From contig DDNP01000020.1 of NCBI GenBank assembly GCA_002341185.1, positions 31,029 through 95,028 on the forward strand: a stretch of 64,000 bases of DNA, in the 5' to 3' direction. This document shows, piece by piece, positions 9,331 through 18,014 of this stretch (position 1 is the first letter of the stretch; each line of letters opens with the position of its first letter). The notes under the pieces are model-generated. The model had not been told where the DNA came from and did not search any database. It worked only from the letters and a program-made list of their open reading frames with translations. The DNA is from Candidatus Neomicrothrix sp. UBA2517. GTDB lineage: Bacteria; Actinomycetota; Acidimicrobiia; Acidimicrobiales; UBA8592. The position numbers and the translations under genes were made by a program.

Positions 9331-10947
9331 TTAAGTCACATCTGCCATCAGGATTGGAGGGCTATGATAATGGCTTATGGTCGGGCTAAAACCAACAGAA
9401 TCTGATGCGATCTCAAATGCGTCTTGAAGAGTTGTGGCAGAACGAAATCCCATTCTTCTGACTGCTTCTTGGTTCCCGCCAACAATAATTACATCCGCCA
9501 AGTGATCTAGGGCGTGAGCGCACCAGTACCACATATAGAAAGGGTGCACCCCATGGTATGCATAGGATGTCCTATACAAATGTCGATACCATTCATCTTC
9601 TGCAAAAGATTTTTCGTACTTCTGGCTCATGACAGCAGGGTCTGTAGTTTCGCTTAAAACTCGCTCAAAGAAATCAATATAGCTGGGATGATGCACGGGA
9701 TGGAATTCCCAGGGTGTCGGATGTGTCATGATAACTACACCGCCTTTTCGGACGAGGGGTTTTCCTTTATACATGTTGAAGAAATAGCCGAGGCCCAGGC
9801 ACGCTACAAGTACCGGATTCATTACGGAGTTTACGTTATAAGGGCATATGTAAGGCAAACCCATTGTCAGGATGTCGGTTTGTCCCTCTACTTGCACAAG
9901 GTGTTGTTTATAGACATTCTCAGTAGTACTTCTGTGAACAGCTTCTACCTCGCCTGCTTGAACGGAAGTAATTTCGTATGGCGAGTACCATCCCTGAAAT
10001 GATTTTCGTTTCGATGTGGCTGACATTTTATTAAGACCAGTTTGCATGCCTAAGAAAAGCATCCTTTCTTTGAAGGACCATTCCCATTCTCGCTTTTGAA
10101 GCATAGAAAGTGGCCCGTCGTAACCAAATGTGTTGTTATTCACAGTGGTCTCAATTTGGAATATTCGTATTCCAGAATCTTTAAGTACTTTTCCTTGTCG
10201 CCAATTAGATTTGTGAAGCTCTGAATTCTCCTGATCCATAAAACTTTTAGATTCCACCATGGTTTGCGGGTTGTGGTGATGGCGTAACGCTGTGTAACCA
10301 GACAGTCCGGTTGCGGTGCTTTTCCACCCTCCATCCATAGATACGAGATTAATATTGACGTAAACGATGAGATCGCTTTCCGCCGCTCTTTTGTTGATTT
10401 GCACTTCTTCTCCGTGAGGGGTCGTTCCAATGACAACCATTCCGTCAGGGTCTTCGGCATCGTGATTATAAATTGCCCCAGAGGGAGCGAAAGCATCGTA
10501 TACTCTGTCGCCAACTGCGTGGCGAAGTTCGCTTTCGGTCATTCGTCTGTGAAGAGCGAGAGCTGCGATTAAATGTACGTCATCAACGCCCGCTTCTGCT
10601 GCAGTATCTAGGACTGCTTCAATTATTCTCTGCCTTATATCTGGTTTTCTCATTGGTGGAAGCGGTAGAGAAATATCATCAAACGCTATTGTCAATTTCA
10701 TTCCTGATTTAAGAAGTGCAGATAAAGGCGGAGAGTCACCTAGAGGGTTCTCGAGTGCATTACGTATCGATGCTTTGGGGTTTGCTACACCTGGGAGCGG
10801 TTCTGCGGGGTAAATGACTCGCGATCGCCCCGCTGGTAGTTTTTCCATTCGAAAACCCTCTCCATGATGAAATAGTATTGGGGGGGTGGTTCTATCTACA
10901 TCGAGAACTAGTCCTGGTCTTGGGTGTTTACGTTGGTTCTGTGACAT
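9331..10947 (-). CDS. LarA-like protein (lactate racemase N-terminal domain family, DUF2088)
   Basis: Resembles the nickel-pincer-dependent LarA superfamily, whose founding member racemises lactate. Matching blocks are IAFDDISLPLPPM (LarA-type DD..RP.P), LIAALALHRRMTESEL (cofactor-binding His region), YNHDAEDPDGMVVIG and VYVNINLVSMDGGWKS. At 538 residues it is longer than LarA (~425), with additional His/Trp/Tyr-rich sequence in the C-terminal half (for example THPTPWEFHPVHHPSY). LarA-family proteins act on diverse 2-hydroxyacids or other substrates, so the reaction here is unknown. No larB, larC or larE cofactor genes are in the window. It is tightly packed (3 bp) behind the acyl-CoA reductase/HAD fusion and 2 bp before the acyltransferase, which points to a shared lipid-related pathway. 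Confidence 0.75.
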   Translation of the reverse strand: MSQNQRKHPRPGLVLDVDRTTPPILFHHGEGFRMEKLPAGRSRVIYPAEPLPGVANPKASIRNALENPLGDSPPLSALLKSGMKLTIAFDDISLPLPPMRKPDIRQRIIEAVLDTAAEAGVDDVHLIAALALHRRMTESELRHAVGDRVYDAFAPSGAIYNHDAEDPDGMVVIGTTPHGEEVQINKRAAESDLIVYVNINLVSMDGGWKSTATGLSGYTALRHHHNPQTMVESKSFMDQENSELHKSNWRQGKVLKDSGIRIFQIETTVNNNTFGYDGPLSMLQKREWEWSFKERMLFLGMQTGLNKMSATSKRKSFQGWYSPYEITSVQAGEVEAVHRSTTENVYKQHLVQVEGQTDILTMGLPYICPYNVNSVMNPVLVACLGLGYFFNMYKGKPLVRKGGVVIMTHPTPWEFHPVHHPSYIDFFERVLSETTDPAVMSQKYEKSFAEDEWYRHLYRTSYAYHGVHPFYMWYWCAHALDHLADVIIVGGNQEAVRRMGFRSATTLQDAFEIASDSVGFSPTISHYHSPPILMADVT

Positions 10948-10950
10948 TAT

Positions 10951-13263
10951 TTATTCTTTCATTTTTCCTAAAGGTAGAGTTTTTTTGGGCGAGCCAGAAA
11001 TAGGTTGGAAATTCTCTACTAACCAACCTCTGCGTCTAGCTAATGTAGCTAGTTTTGTTTCAGGATTAACAGCGACTGGGAACCCGACAGCTTCTAGCAT
11101 GGGAAGGTCACTTGTTGAATCTGCATAGGCTATGGACTCTTTAAGGTCCAGGTTATTTTTTTGAGCGTAGTCTCTAAGAACTGCAGCCCGTGTTTCACCG
11201 ATTGGAGGAACTTGTGTCATCCTTCCTGAGTATTTCTTTCCAGTTACTTCAAGCGATGGAGCCAGAATTTCGTCGAATAAAGGTTTTAGTGGCTGCACAA
11301 CGAAATCAAGCGCTCCTGTAATTAGCAGAGTTCTGTGTCCTAAAGCCCTGTGTTCGCGTACTCGCCGAATTGCTGCTGGGAATGATTTATTGAGTATGAA
11401 CTCATTAAACATTTCTAGAGAATCTTCATTGATTTGGAGAACAGGTGCTCCTTCGTATTTCCTATAGAAGTTTCTGAGAAAGTCTGTTCTGTCTCTTCGG
11501 TCCATCGCCAGCATTGAAGGAGCTTCCAAGATAGTTTTAGTTAGAATCTTTATTCTGTCCTGAGAAGGTAGCCTTTTCGTTGCTAAGTAGCCCCAAGATG
11601 AAACAACATTTGAGGCTATAAGGGTATTCTCTAGATCAAATACCGCTAATTGTCGAGAAGGGTCTAAAATTTGTTTGCGTAGTCTACTATTTCGGGATTT
11701 TGGAGGAAAAGCGGAGGGAGTTGTCTTCACTCTTCCTTGGATTACTACAGTTGGAAGGTGGATGTCATATACATATTTCCTCCAATCAATGACGCGTGGA
11801 TCAAAAGGAAATGCTTTCCTGTCTTCATCATCTAGATTTTCCCATAGTCGCAAAAGGCTTGTGACGTCATAGATTGCTTCACATTCAACGTATTTGCCGT
11901 AAAGAGTAATGTATTCCATGGCTTTATCTAATTCGATACGTTTCTCCTCAAGGTCTGCAACGACCATTGCTTGATTTCCTCTGATAGGGAGCTTATGCAA
12001 AGTGTTCTCTGCAGTTTGCAGCAACCGTTTTGCTCTCGTCAATTGTGTAACTACTCGGCCTCGTCCAGGAAACTCCCATTTGGATGGAGTTATCGGTTGA
12101 TTCTTCTCATCAAGGATGGGGAAATTGCCGAAATATTCATGAACATAGTCAGCTAAAATACCTGTTTTTATTGGATTGCAGGCGCCACTCGCTACTTGTA
12201 CAACAAATGGTTTGTCAGGTTTATCTTGTGCCGCAACCGCTACTATTGCTGATGCAACAAGATCTACCGGAATGATATCAACTACTCCTTCGGGGATCCC
12301 GGGAAATTCTTTAAGAGTTCCGCGCCCGAAATTTAGAATTATCGGTTCAGCCATTCTGAAACCTCGTATCCATCCTGAGTTGGGTTTATCCCATGAGGAT
12401 TCAATGATTGATGGTCGAACTATTGATAGGGGAATGGTGCCTCTTATTTCTTGGACTGCTTGCTCCGCCATGGCTTTCGTAAACGCATAAGCATCTGGAA
12501 ATCCTAATGACGTGGCTCTTTCTCTACCGGCTTCTACCATTTTATCCTTGACCCACCGTTCACGAATTTGTTCAGTCTTAGCTGCTATGAGAGAAATTCC
12601 AGGAGCTCCTAACTCGGTCTTTGCTTCAGTTCGGAATCTTTCGAGGTTCTCGCTTCTTCGACTGTCGTCTTCTATGTAGGATCTAGTTCTTCGAGCAGCA
12701 TCTGTCTCTTGTTTCCAGTTGAGGGGCACGTAGAATGGGCTCTGAGCCAACGGTTTTTCAGGTGCTGTCCCTTTTCTGTTCCCTGCGACGTAGCATGTGC
12801 TTACCATGACCAAATGAGGTTCAACATTTAAACCCTGTAAGGTTTCCACCAACCGAACAGGACCCATTAGATTTACTTCAGCTGCTCGGTCTAGAGGCTC
12901 GTCAAAACTTACAGCTGCAGCACTGTGAATGACTATATCGCATTCACTTAACTCTCTAAGACCATCGTCATCCAGACCTAAGTTATCTTTCGAAATATCG
13001 GCTGACAAGGCCTTCATGTTGCCTTTAGTTAGTTTCTCAAAACCCTCGGGCCCCAAATTTTTTCTGAGAGTATCAAAAGCATCATTTCTTAAGATGTCCC
13101 TCTCGAGCCGTTTCGAAGGGGAGCGTTTTCCAGATGGGCGTATAAGTAGTCGCAGGTCAATATCCTCAATTTCTCGGAGGAGTAATTCAACAAGTGCAGT
13201 CCCAAGAAAACCTGTAGATCCTGTGATGGCGATCTTTTTTCCTTTTAATGATTCCTTTATCAC
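10951..13263 (-). CDS. Fatty-acyl-CoA reductase-like SDR fused to a HAD-IB phosphatase-like domain
   Basis: A 770-residue two-domain protein. Residues ~8-500 are an extended SDR of the NAD-binding-4 (fatty acyl-CoA reductase) type: dinucleotide loop ITGSTGFLGTALVE near residue 12, catalytic YxxxK in DAYAFTKAMAEQ (~255), then IVRPSIIESS. Residues ~535-750 are a HAD-IB domain: motif I FDLENTLIASN (~540), motif II LLITGALD, motif IV YADSTSDLPMLEAVG. Motif I is D-x-E rather than the usual D-x-D. I recall similar reductase-HAD fusions from actinobacteria. A role in reducing or processing fatty acyl groups, with the phosphatase acting on a lipid phosphate, is inference. The start is GTG; it is the first gene of the three-gene operon and divergent from tetR (42 bp apart). 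Confidence 0.8.
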   Translation of the reverse strand: MIKESLKGKKIAITGSTGFLGTALVELLLREIEDIDLRLLIRPSGKRSPSKRLERDILRNDAFDTLRKNLGPEGFEKLTKGNMKALSADISKDNLGLDDDGLRELSECDIVIHSAAAVSFDEPLDRAAEVNLMGPVRLVETLQGLNVEPHLVMVSTCYVAGNRKGTAPEKPLAQSPFYVPLNWKQETDAARRTRSYIEDDSRRSENLERFRTEAKTELGAPGISLIAAKTEQIRERWVKDKMVEAGRERATSLGFPDAYAFTKAMAEQAVQEIRGTIPLSIVRPSIIESSWDKPNSGWIRGFRMAEPIILNFGRGTLKEFPGIPEGVVDIIPVDLVASAIVAVAAQDKPDKPFVVQVASGACNPIKTGILADYVHEYFGNFPILDEKNQPITPSKWEFPGRGRVVTQLTRAKRLLQTAENTLHKLPIRGNQAMVVADLEEKRIELDKAMEYITLYGKYVECEAIYDVTSLLRLWENLDDEDRKAFPFDPRVIDWRKYVYDIHLPTVVIQGRVKTTPSAFPPKSRNSRLRKQILDPSRQLAVFDLENTLIASNVVSSWGYLATKRLPSQDRIKILTKTILEAPSMLAMDRRDRTDFLRNFYRKYEGAPVLQINEDSLEMFNEFILNKSFPAAIRRVREHRALGHRTLLITGALDFVVQPLKPLFDEILAPSLEVTGKKYSGRMTQVPPIGETRAAVLRDYAQKNNLDLKESIAYADSTSDLPMLEAVGFPVAVNPETKLATLARRRGWLVENFQPISGSPKKTLPLGKMKE

Positions 13264-13293
13264 CTTCTATTTCTACCACTTGGTAAACAATGG

Positions 13294-13299
13294 TACAAT
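13294..13299 (+). promoter_or_regulatory. Probable -10 element for leaderless tetR transcript
   Basis: TACAAT ends 6 nt before the GTG start of tetR. A weak -35 candidate, TTCTAC, lies 17 bp upstream (13271-13276). The 42-bp divergent gap also contains two TGGTA direct copies and an ACCA..TGGT element that could hold the TetR operator; that part is weak. Confidence 0.55.
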
Positions 13300-13305
13300 C
13301 CAACC

Positions 13306-13887
13306 GTGAAGACTTCCGAAAGAATCTTGAATCATGCCACACTCGCATTCGGGGAATCTGGTTACGACTCCACCAGCTTGGATGACCTAGCACGCGCTCT
13401 TGAGATTCGTAAACAATCAATTCTCTATCACTACCCATCCAAAGAAGTACTATTAGAAGCTTGTGTTCAACGAGCAGTAATTGATTTAAGCACATCTCTT
13501 GATAACGCCATCGGGAAAAGCTCACATGGTTGGGATCGAATTGAATCAATAGTGAAGGGAGTCTTTCGCTTGGCGAATAATCGGCCGGAATTATTGGGGT
13601 TACTAAGAGAAGTTACTCGGTTAGGTCCACCTATTTTGACCAATGCTGTTGAGAGTATTAGGCCCCTCCTAAAAGGAGCTACTGACTGGTTGAATGAGGA
13701 GATGAAGGCTGGGCGTATTAGGCAATCAGACCCGGAACTACTAGTACTATCAGCTTATTCAACAGTAATGGGAGCAGTTACAGAGGTTAAGCTGTTTGAA
13801 GCGATCGGGGAGAAATCAACGTTGCGTGATGTTGCTATCAGAAGAAAAGAGCTGCTTCGTTTCTTGCGTACGGCACTTATTCCATAG
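13306..13887 (+). CDS. TetR-family transcriptional regulator
   Basis: A 193-residue TetR/AcrR repressor. The N-terminal helix-turn-helix is TRERI-like: ERILNHATLAFGESGYDS then TSLDDLARALEIRKQSILYH, followed by YPSKEVLLEACV. The C-terminal half is an alpha-helical ligand domain without a recognisable ligand signature. It is divergent from the acyl-CoA reductase operon with only 42 bp between starts, so it most likely represses that operon in response to a lipid or acyl-CoA signal (inference). The start is GTG, with a -10 element 6 nt before it. Its 3' end overlaps the convergent ddl gene by 11 bp. Confidence 0.9.
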   Translation: MKTSERILNHATLAFGESGYDSTSLDDLARALEIRKQSILYHYPSKEVLLEACVQRAVIDLSTSLDNAIGKSSHGWDRIESIVKGVFRLANNRPELLGLLREVTRLGPPILTNAVESIRPLLKGATDWLNEEMKAGRIRQSDPELLVLSAYSTVMGAVTEVKLFEAIGEKSTLRDVAIRRKELLRFLRTALIP

Positions 13888-14932
13888 GTATTTCGTTCAA
13901 TGGCCCTTGTAGCAGAAGGTTCACCAACTTCGGATAGCTGATACCTGTTGCATCCCAAAGCTTCGGGTACATCGAGATGGGAGTGAATCCAGGCATCGTG
14001 TTTATTTCGTTGATAAACCATTGATGTCCTATTTCATCAAAAAAGAAGTCAACTCTAGCTAGGCCGCGACAACGTAATAACTTGAAAGCAGTAAGTGCGA
14101 GATCTTGGACTTCAGCTATTTCTGATTCCGTTAGATTTGCTGGTATTTGAAGAAAAGCTCCATCGTCATATTTATCTTCGTAGTTATAGAATTCAGCTCC
14201 GGGAATAATCTCACCAGGGAGGGAAGCTTTTAATTCTCCATTGTCAAGAATGGCGACTTCGATTTCTCTGCCCTTGACAGCTTCCTCGATGATCAACCAT
14301 TCGTCATACTTGGCAGCTTCGTTTAAGGCACTTTTAAGATTATCTCTATCCGTAACTTTTGTTACTCCTATTGAAGATCCCATATTGGCCGGCTTGATGA
14401 ATAAATCTCCAATTAGGTCTACAGACGCAACATCCAATTTCTCAATTGAGTTTTTGTGGATACTGGTCCATTTAGTTTGTAGTAATTCAGAAACGCTGAG
14501 TAACTCTTTGCATTTTATTTTATCCATACAGATGGCTGAAGAGAGAACTTTACTTCCGACGTATGCGATGTTGAATAATTCAAGTAAACCTTGAATCGTT
14601 CCGTCTTCTCCGTTAGGTCCATGAAGTGCAGGGAAGACCACAAGTTTCTCGGTGTCGAAACTCGTTAGATAATCTATTGGGTTGATTGGGCTTCCAGCAA
14701 CCGGAAGAATATCGCAATAGCTGGATTGTTCATCTGATGAAAGATCATGCGCAAACTCGTACCATAACCCTGATTGATCAATGGCCACTAAATTTGTTTC
14801 GTATATGGACAGGTCAATAGCTTTGACAATATGAAGTGCAGAGGTTCGTGAGACATCGTGTTCCGGAGAATTACCTCCATAGATAACAATCACTTTAAGT
14901 CTTGAGTTCGTACCATTGCTGAAAGCTTTCAT
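13877..14932 (-). CDS. ddl: D-alanine--D-alanine ligase
   Basis: ATP-grasp ligase making the D-Ala-D-Ala dipeptide for peptidoglycan precursors. At 351 residues it is full length. Signatures are YGGNSPEHDVS at the N-terminus, ALHGPNGEDGTIQGLLE, FIKPANMGSSIGVTKV (ATP-grasp) and CRGLARVDFFF...INEINTMPGFTP near the C-terminus (metal/substrate). It overlaps the upstream hydrolase gene by 4 bp (ATGA), so the two are co-transcribed. It is the only peptidoglycan-precursor gene here and lies outside any division/cell-wall cluster. Confidence 0.95.
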   Translation of the reverse strand: MKAFSNGTNSRLKVIVIYGGNSPEHDVSRTSALHIVKAIDLSIYETNLVAIDQSGLWYEFAHDLSSDEQSSYCDILPVAGSPINPIDYLTSFDTEKLVVFPALHGPNGEDGTIQGLLELFNIAYVGSKVLSSAICMDKIKCKELLSVSELLQTKWTSIHKNSIEKLDVASVDLIGDLFIKPANMGSSIGVTKVTDRDNLKSALNEAAKYDEWLIIEEAVKGREIEVAILDNGELKASLPGEIIPGAEFYNYEDKYDDGAFLQIPANLTESEIAEVQDLALTAFKLLRCRGLARVDFFFDEIGHQWFINEINTMPGFTPISMYPKLWDATGISYPKLVNLLLQGPLNEIPME

Positions 14933-15732
14933 TCTTTAAGGGTATCGCTTTCGGAAAGAAGAAAAGAGATGATTTCTGGCCACGCAGATTTGTCTTGAAG
15001 TAGAAATAAATGTCCGCCTTCAAATATCTTTAAATTTGAATGTTTAATAAGCCGGTGCATTTCTACCAAATTTCCTTCAGGTGCAATCATGTCGTACCTG
15101 CCACCAGCGATCAATGTCTCGTGCGTTACTCTGCGGAGATTTTTTGTGCAGTCATGGCCTGATCTTGCTTCGAGTTGGCGGCGTAGGCCTCCATCTACCG
15201 AGTTTGGGAATACTTTCTTACTCGCTAGTAAATAATCTTTGATGCCGTTAATGATGGGTAATGGCTCGAAGGAATTTTTATATCGTGAATCAAGAACGGA
15301 CAGCCAGGATTCAATTTTGTCAGATTCGTTATCTGCTATTTGTCTGAGGTCGTACGATGAATAGTTATTTCCCCCAGGTGAAGTGCAGGCTAGTACAAGT
15401 CTGTTGACCCGCTTTGGGTGCCTGATTACTAGGTGTTGTGCGACCATTCCTCCAAAGGAGATGCCAAGAACGTTAGTTTGAGTAATTCCGAGTTTATCTA
15501 GGAGGGCTTCAACATCATCTGCATAGTCAGTCATGGAATAGAGGCTATTTGGCTTGTCTGACTGTCCTAAACCGCGCTGGTCGTATCTAAGTACTTGGAA
15601 ATCAATTAGGGGTGGGTCTAAAGGGCGCGGGTGGCGAAGGTCGCTACCCGTGCCACTTATTATGAGTAGGGGAAACCCATTTCCCTCAAGTTCGTAATAT
15701 AGCTGGATGCCGTTTGCTTGGATGAATGGCAT
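14929..15732 (-). CDS. Alpha/beta-hydrolase fold protein
   Basis: A 267-residue alpha/beta hydrolase. The nucleophile elbow is LGISFGGMVAQ (Ser ~95), the oxyanion region is LIISGTGSDLRHPRP, and the catalytic-base strand reads IAGGRYDMIAPEGN with a late His in EGGHLFLLQD. The RYDQRGLGQSDKP block is typical of 3-oxoadipate enol-lactonase- or peroxidase-like members, but the substrate is not determinable. It overlaps ddl by 4 bp. A TAATAT element 6 nt before its ATG suggests its own leaderless promoter in the 27-bp gap after hppA. Confidence 0.85.
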   Translation of the reverse strand: MPFIQANGIQLYYELEGNGFPLLIISGTGSDLRHPRPLDPPLIDFQVLRYDQRGLGQSDKPNSLYSMTDYADDVEALLDKLGITQTNVLGISFGGMVAQHLVIRHPKRVNRLVLACTSPGGNNYSSYDLRQIADNESDKIESWLSVLDSRYKNSFEPLPIINGIKDYLLASKKVFPNSVDGGLRRQLEARSGHDCTKNLRRVTHETLIAGGRYDMIAPEGNLVEMHRLIKHSNLKIFEGGHLFLLQDKSAWPEIISFLLSESDTLKE

Positions 15733-15738
15733 CCAACT

Positions 15739-15744
15739 ATATTA
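15739..15744 (-). promoter_or_regulatory. Probable -10 element for leaderless hydrolase-ddl transcript
   Basis: TAATAT on the minus strand ends 6 nt before the hydrolase ATG; no ribosome binding site is visible. It would give hydrolase-ddl a promoter separate from hppA. Confidence 0.45.
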
Positions 15745-15759
15745 ATACGAATTTTTTGT

Positions 15760-17844
15760 CTAGACGAAAGCTGAAGCAAAGACAAGCGACACGATCGTCA
15801 TTACTTTAAGGAGAATATTCATTGCAGGTCCCGATGTGTCTTTGAAAGGGTCTCCTACAGTATCACCAACTACAGCAGCTTTATGAGGATCAGATCCCTT
15901 ACCTCCATGATGTCCAGATTCGATGTATTTCTTGGCGTTGTCCCATGCCCCTCCAGCGTTCGCCATGAAGATAGCCAATGCGAATCCTGTTACCAGTGCT
16001 CCTGCTAGAAGGCCTCCTAATGCATTTATGTCTATAAAACCTACGACTAGTGGGACAACAACAGCTAAAGATCCAGGGATGATCATTTCTTTTAATGATG
16101 CTTCTGTGGATATTGCAACACATCTGGCTGAATCAGGGACGACACCTTCTTTGCCTTCTCTGAGACCAGGGATTTCACGAAATTGCCTTCGAACCTCTTC
16201 GATCATCGCAGTGGCTGCTCGTCCGACAGCATCGATCGTCAGGGCCGCAAACAAGAATGGAAGACCCGCACCAAGGAAAAGACCGATAAACACTTTGACA
16301 TCACCTACATTGAGTTCCAAGGACCCTCCAGCCTGACTCACTGCGTATTCGAAGCTCTTGAATAAAGCTAGAGCAGTCAAAGCAGCAGAGCCTACAGCGA
16401 ATCCTTTAGCGATAGCTGCGGTTGTGTTTCCAAGTGAGTCAAGAGCGTCAGTTACTTCTCGAACTGAAGGGTCAAGTTCGGCCATCTCTGCAATTCCACC
16501 TGCGTTATCCGCAATTGGACCATAGGCATCGACAGAGACAACAGCACCAGTGGTTGCGAGCATTCCGATTGCTGCGACTGCAATTCCGTAAATCCCATTA
16601 TTAAGAGTTTCCTGTCCACCCCAGTATGCGATTCCGATACCTGCGATGACAAGGATCACAGAGGTAGCTACTGAGATCATTCCAGCGCTTATACCACTCA
16701 GTACTGTTGTCGCAGGCCCTGTTTCAGACTGAGCAGCAATTTTCTTAACCGGTGCGAAATGATCTGATGTGTAGAATTCAGCTGTTTTTCCTAAAGCCCA
16801 ACCAACAACAAGCCCGCCAATGACTGAAAGGGCTATACCAATTGGATTGCCAGTTGCTGAATCAAATATCCAGTACGAGACACCTATCGTTCCAACAATT
16901 GTCAGTGCCATTGCTACGTTCGTTCCTCTATGGAGTGCATGGCTTAGCGCCTTCGAGTCAGTGGAGTCTCCACCCTTCACTAGGAAAGAACCAAGAATAG
17001 AAGCAATCATTCCAATAAAAGCGATCGCCATCGGGAACATCATCTGGCCTAGGACATTGACTCCATCGAAATCTGTTAATGTTGCTTCTGTTGCGGTTGC
17101 ACCTACTGCAAATGCGGTTAATGCAACAGGGGCAATAATTGATCCAGCATAAGATTCAAAGAGGTCAGCTCCCATTCCAGCAACGTCTCCTACGTTATCA
17201 CCCACGTTGTCAGCAATGGTGGCTGGATTTCTTGGGTCATCTTCAGGAATACCGGCTTCGACTTTACCTACTAGGTCAGCTCCAACATCTGCAGCCTTAG
17301 TATATATTCCACCTCCAACACGGGAAAACAAAGCTATGGAAGAAGCACCTAGCCCGTAAGCAGTGACAACTTCGAAAGCATCGTCTACTTCAAACCAAAT
17401 AACGAAAAGAAGATATACAAACATAAGACCAAGTAACGCTAACCCAGCAACGCAAAACCCCATAACAGCCCCTCCACGATAAGCAACTGGGAGAGCTTTT
17501 GCAGGACCTTCTTTCGCTGCCTCAGTTGTTCGCGCGTTGGCCATTGTGGCTACTGTCATTCCTATGTATCCAGCAGTTGCTGATAGTACAGCGCCTATTA
17601 AATAGGAAACAGATGCCAACGGAGTGATAACAATTGCTAAGAGGATTATCATGGCTGCTACAAAGAATGACACCCAAGTGTATTCTTGCTTGAGGAAAGC
17701 CTTGGCGCCATTTTGTATCTCGTTCATAAGAAAAACCATTCGGTCATTTCCAGGTGGTGCTGCCTTAACAGTCGAGAAAAAATAGGACGCCAGTGCTAAC
17801 GCTGCGAGGGCGCTTGCCAATGCTAGGTAGGGGATTGATTCCAA
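15760..17844 (-). CDS. hppA: Membrane-bound ion-pumping pyrophosphatase
   Basis: Multi-pass inner-membrane pump (~16 hydrophobic segments, 694 residues) coupling PPi hydrolysis to proton (or Na+) export. The PPi site is plain: [20 protein letters not shown] then [20 protein letters not shown] (~185-225), and the C-terminal acidic loop [20 protein letters not shown]. The block [18 protein letters not shown] has Ala where K+-independent enzymes have Lys, so it is predicted to be the K+-dependent type. H+ versus Na+ cannot be decided by eye. The start is TTG with a strong GAGGAG ribosome binding site. It is divergent from trkA with 170 bp between. Confidence 0.95.
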   Translation of the reverse strand: MESIPYLALASALAALALASYFFSTVKAAPPGNDRMVFLMNEIQNGAKAFLKQEYTWVSFFVAAMIILLAIVITPLASVSYLIGAVLSATAGYIGMTVATMANARTTEAAKEGPAKALPVAYRGGAVMGFCVAGLALLGLMFVYLLFVIWFEVDDAFEVVTAYGLGASSIALFSRVGGGIYTKAADVGADLVGKVEAGIPEDDPRNPATIADNVGDNVGDVAGMGADLFESYAGSIIAPVALTAFAVGATATEATLTDFDGVNVLGQMMFPMAIAFIGMIASILGSFLVKGGDSTDSKALSHALHRGTNVAMALTIVGTIGVSYWIFDSATGNPIGIALSVIGGLVVGWALGKTAEFYTSDHFAPVKKIAAQSETGPATTVLSGISAGMISVATSVILVIAGIGIAYWGGQETLNNGIYGIAVAAIGMLATTGAVVSVDAYGPIADNAGGIAEMAELDPSVREVTDALDSLGNTTAAIAKGFAVGSAALTALALFKSFEYAVSQAGGSLELNVGDVKVFIGLFLGAGLPFLFAALTIDAVGRAATAMIEEVRRQFREIPGLREGKEGVVPDSARCVAISTEASLKEMIIPGSLAVVVPLVVGFIDINALGGLLAGALVTGFALAIFMANAGGAWDNAKKYIESGHHGGKGSDPHKAAVVGDTVGDPFKDTSGPAMNILLKVMTIVSLVFASAFV

Positions 17845-17957
17845 TGTTACTCCTCTTAACTGGGTAAAGAGTTCTTAACTCCGTTACTCGTACAAACGGG
17901 AAGTCTATATGGAAGCCGCTGCTTTAGTAGGCATTTGAGCCGATTTCTCCATGTAGT

Positions 17958-17978
17958 GATTACTTTTTTTAAAGTATC
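17958..17978. promoter_or_regulatory. Imperfect palindrome in the hppA/trkA divergent gap
   Basis: Arms GATTACTTT and AAAGTATC face each other across a T-run midway between the divergent hppA and trkA starts. It could be an operator or simply AT-rich chance structure. No binding protein can be named. Confidence 0.25.
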
Positions 17979-18014
17979 AATGATTTCTTCTAAGAATACT
18001 GTTACTAAATAGAA

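Noticed and set aside
17944..18014. Strong leaderless promoter for trkA
   Set aside because: TACTAA is at the right distance but lacks the final T of the -10 consensus, so I left it out of the feature list.
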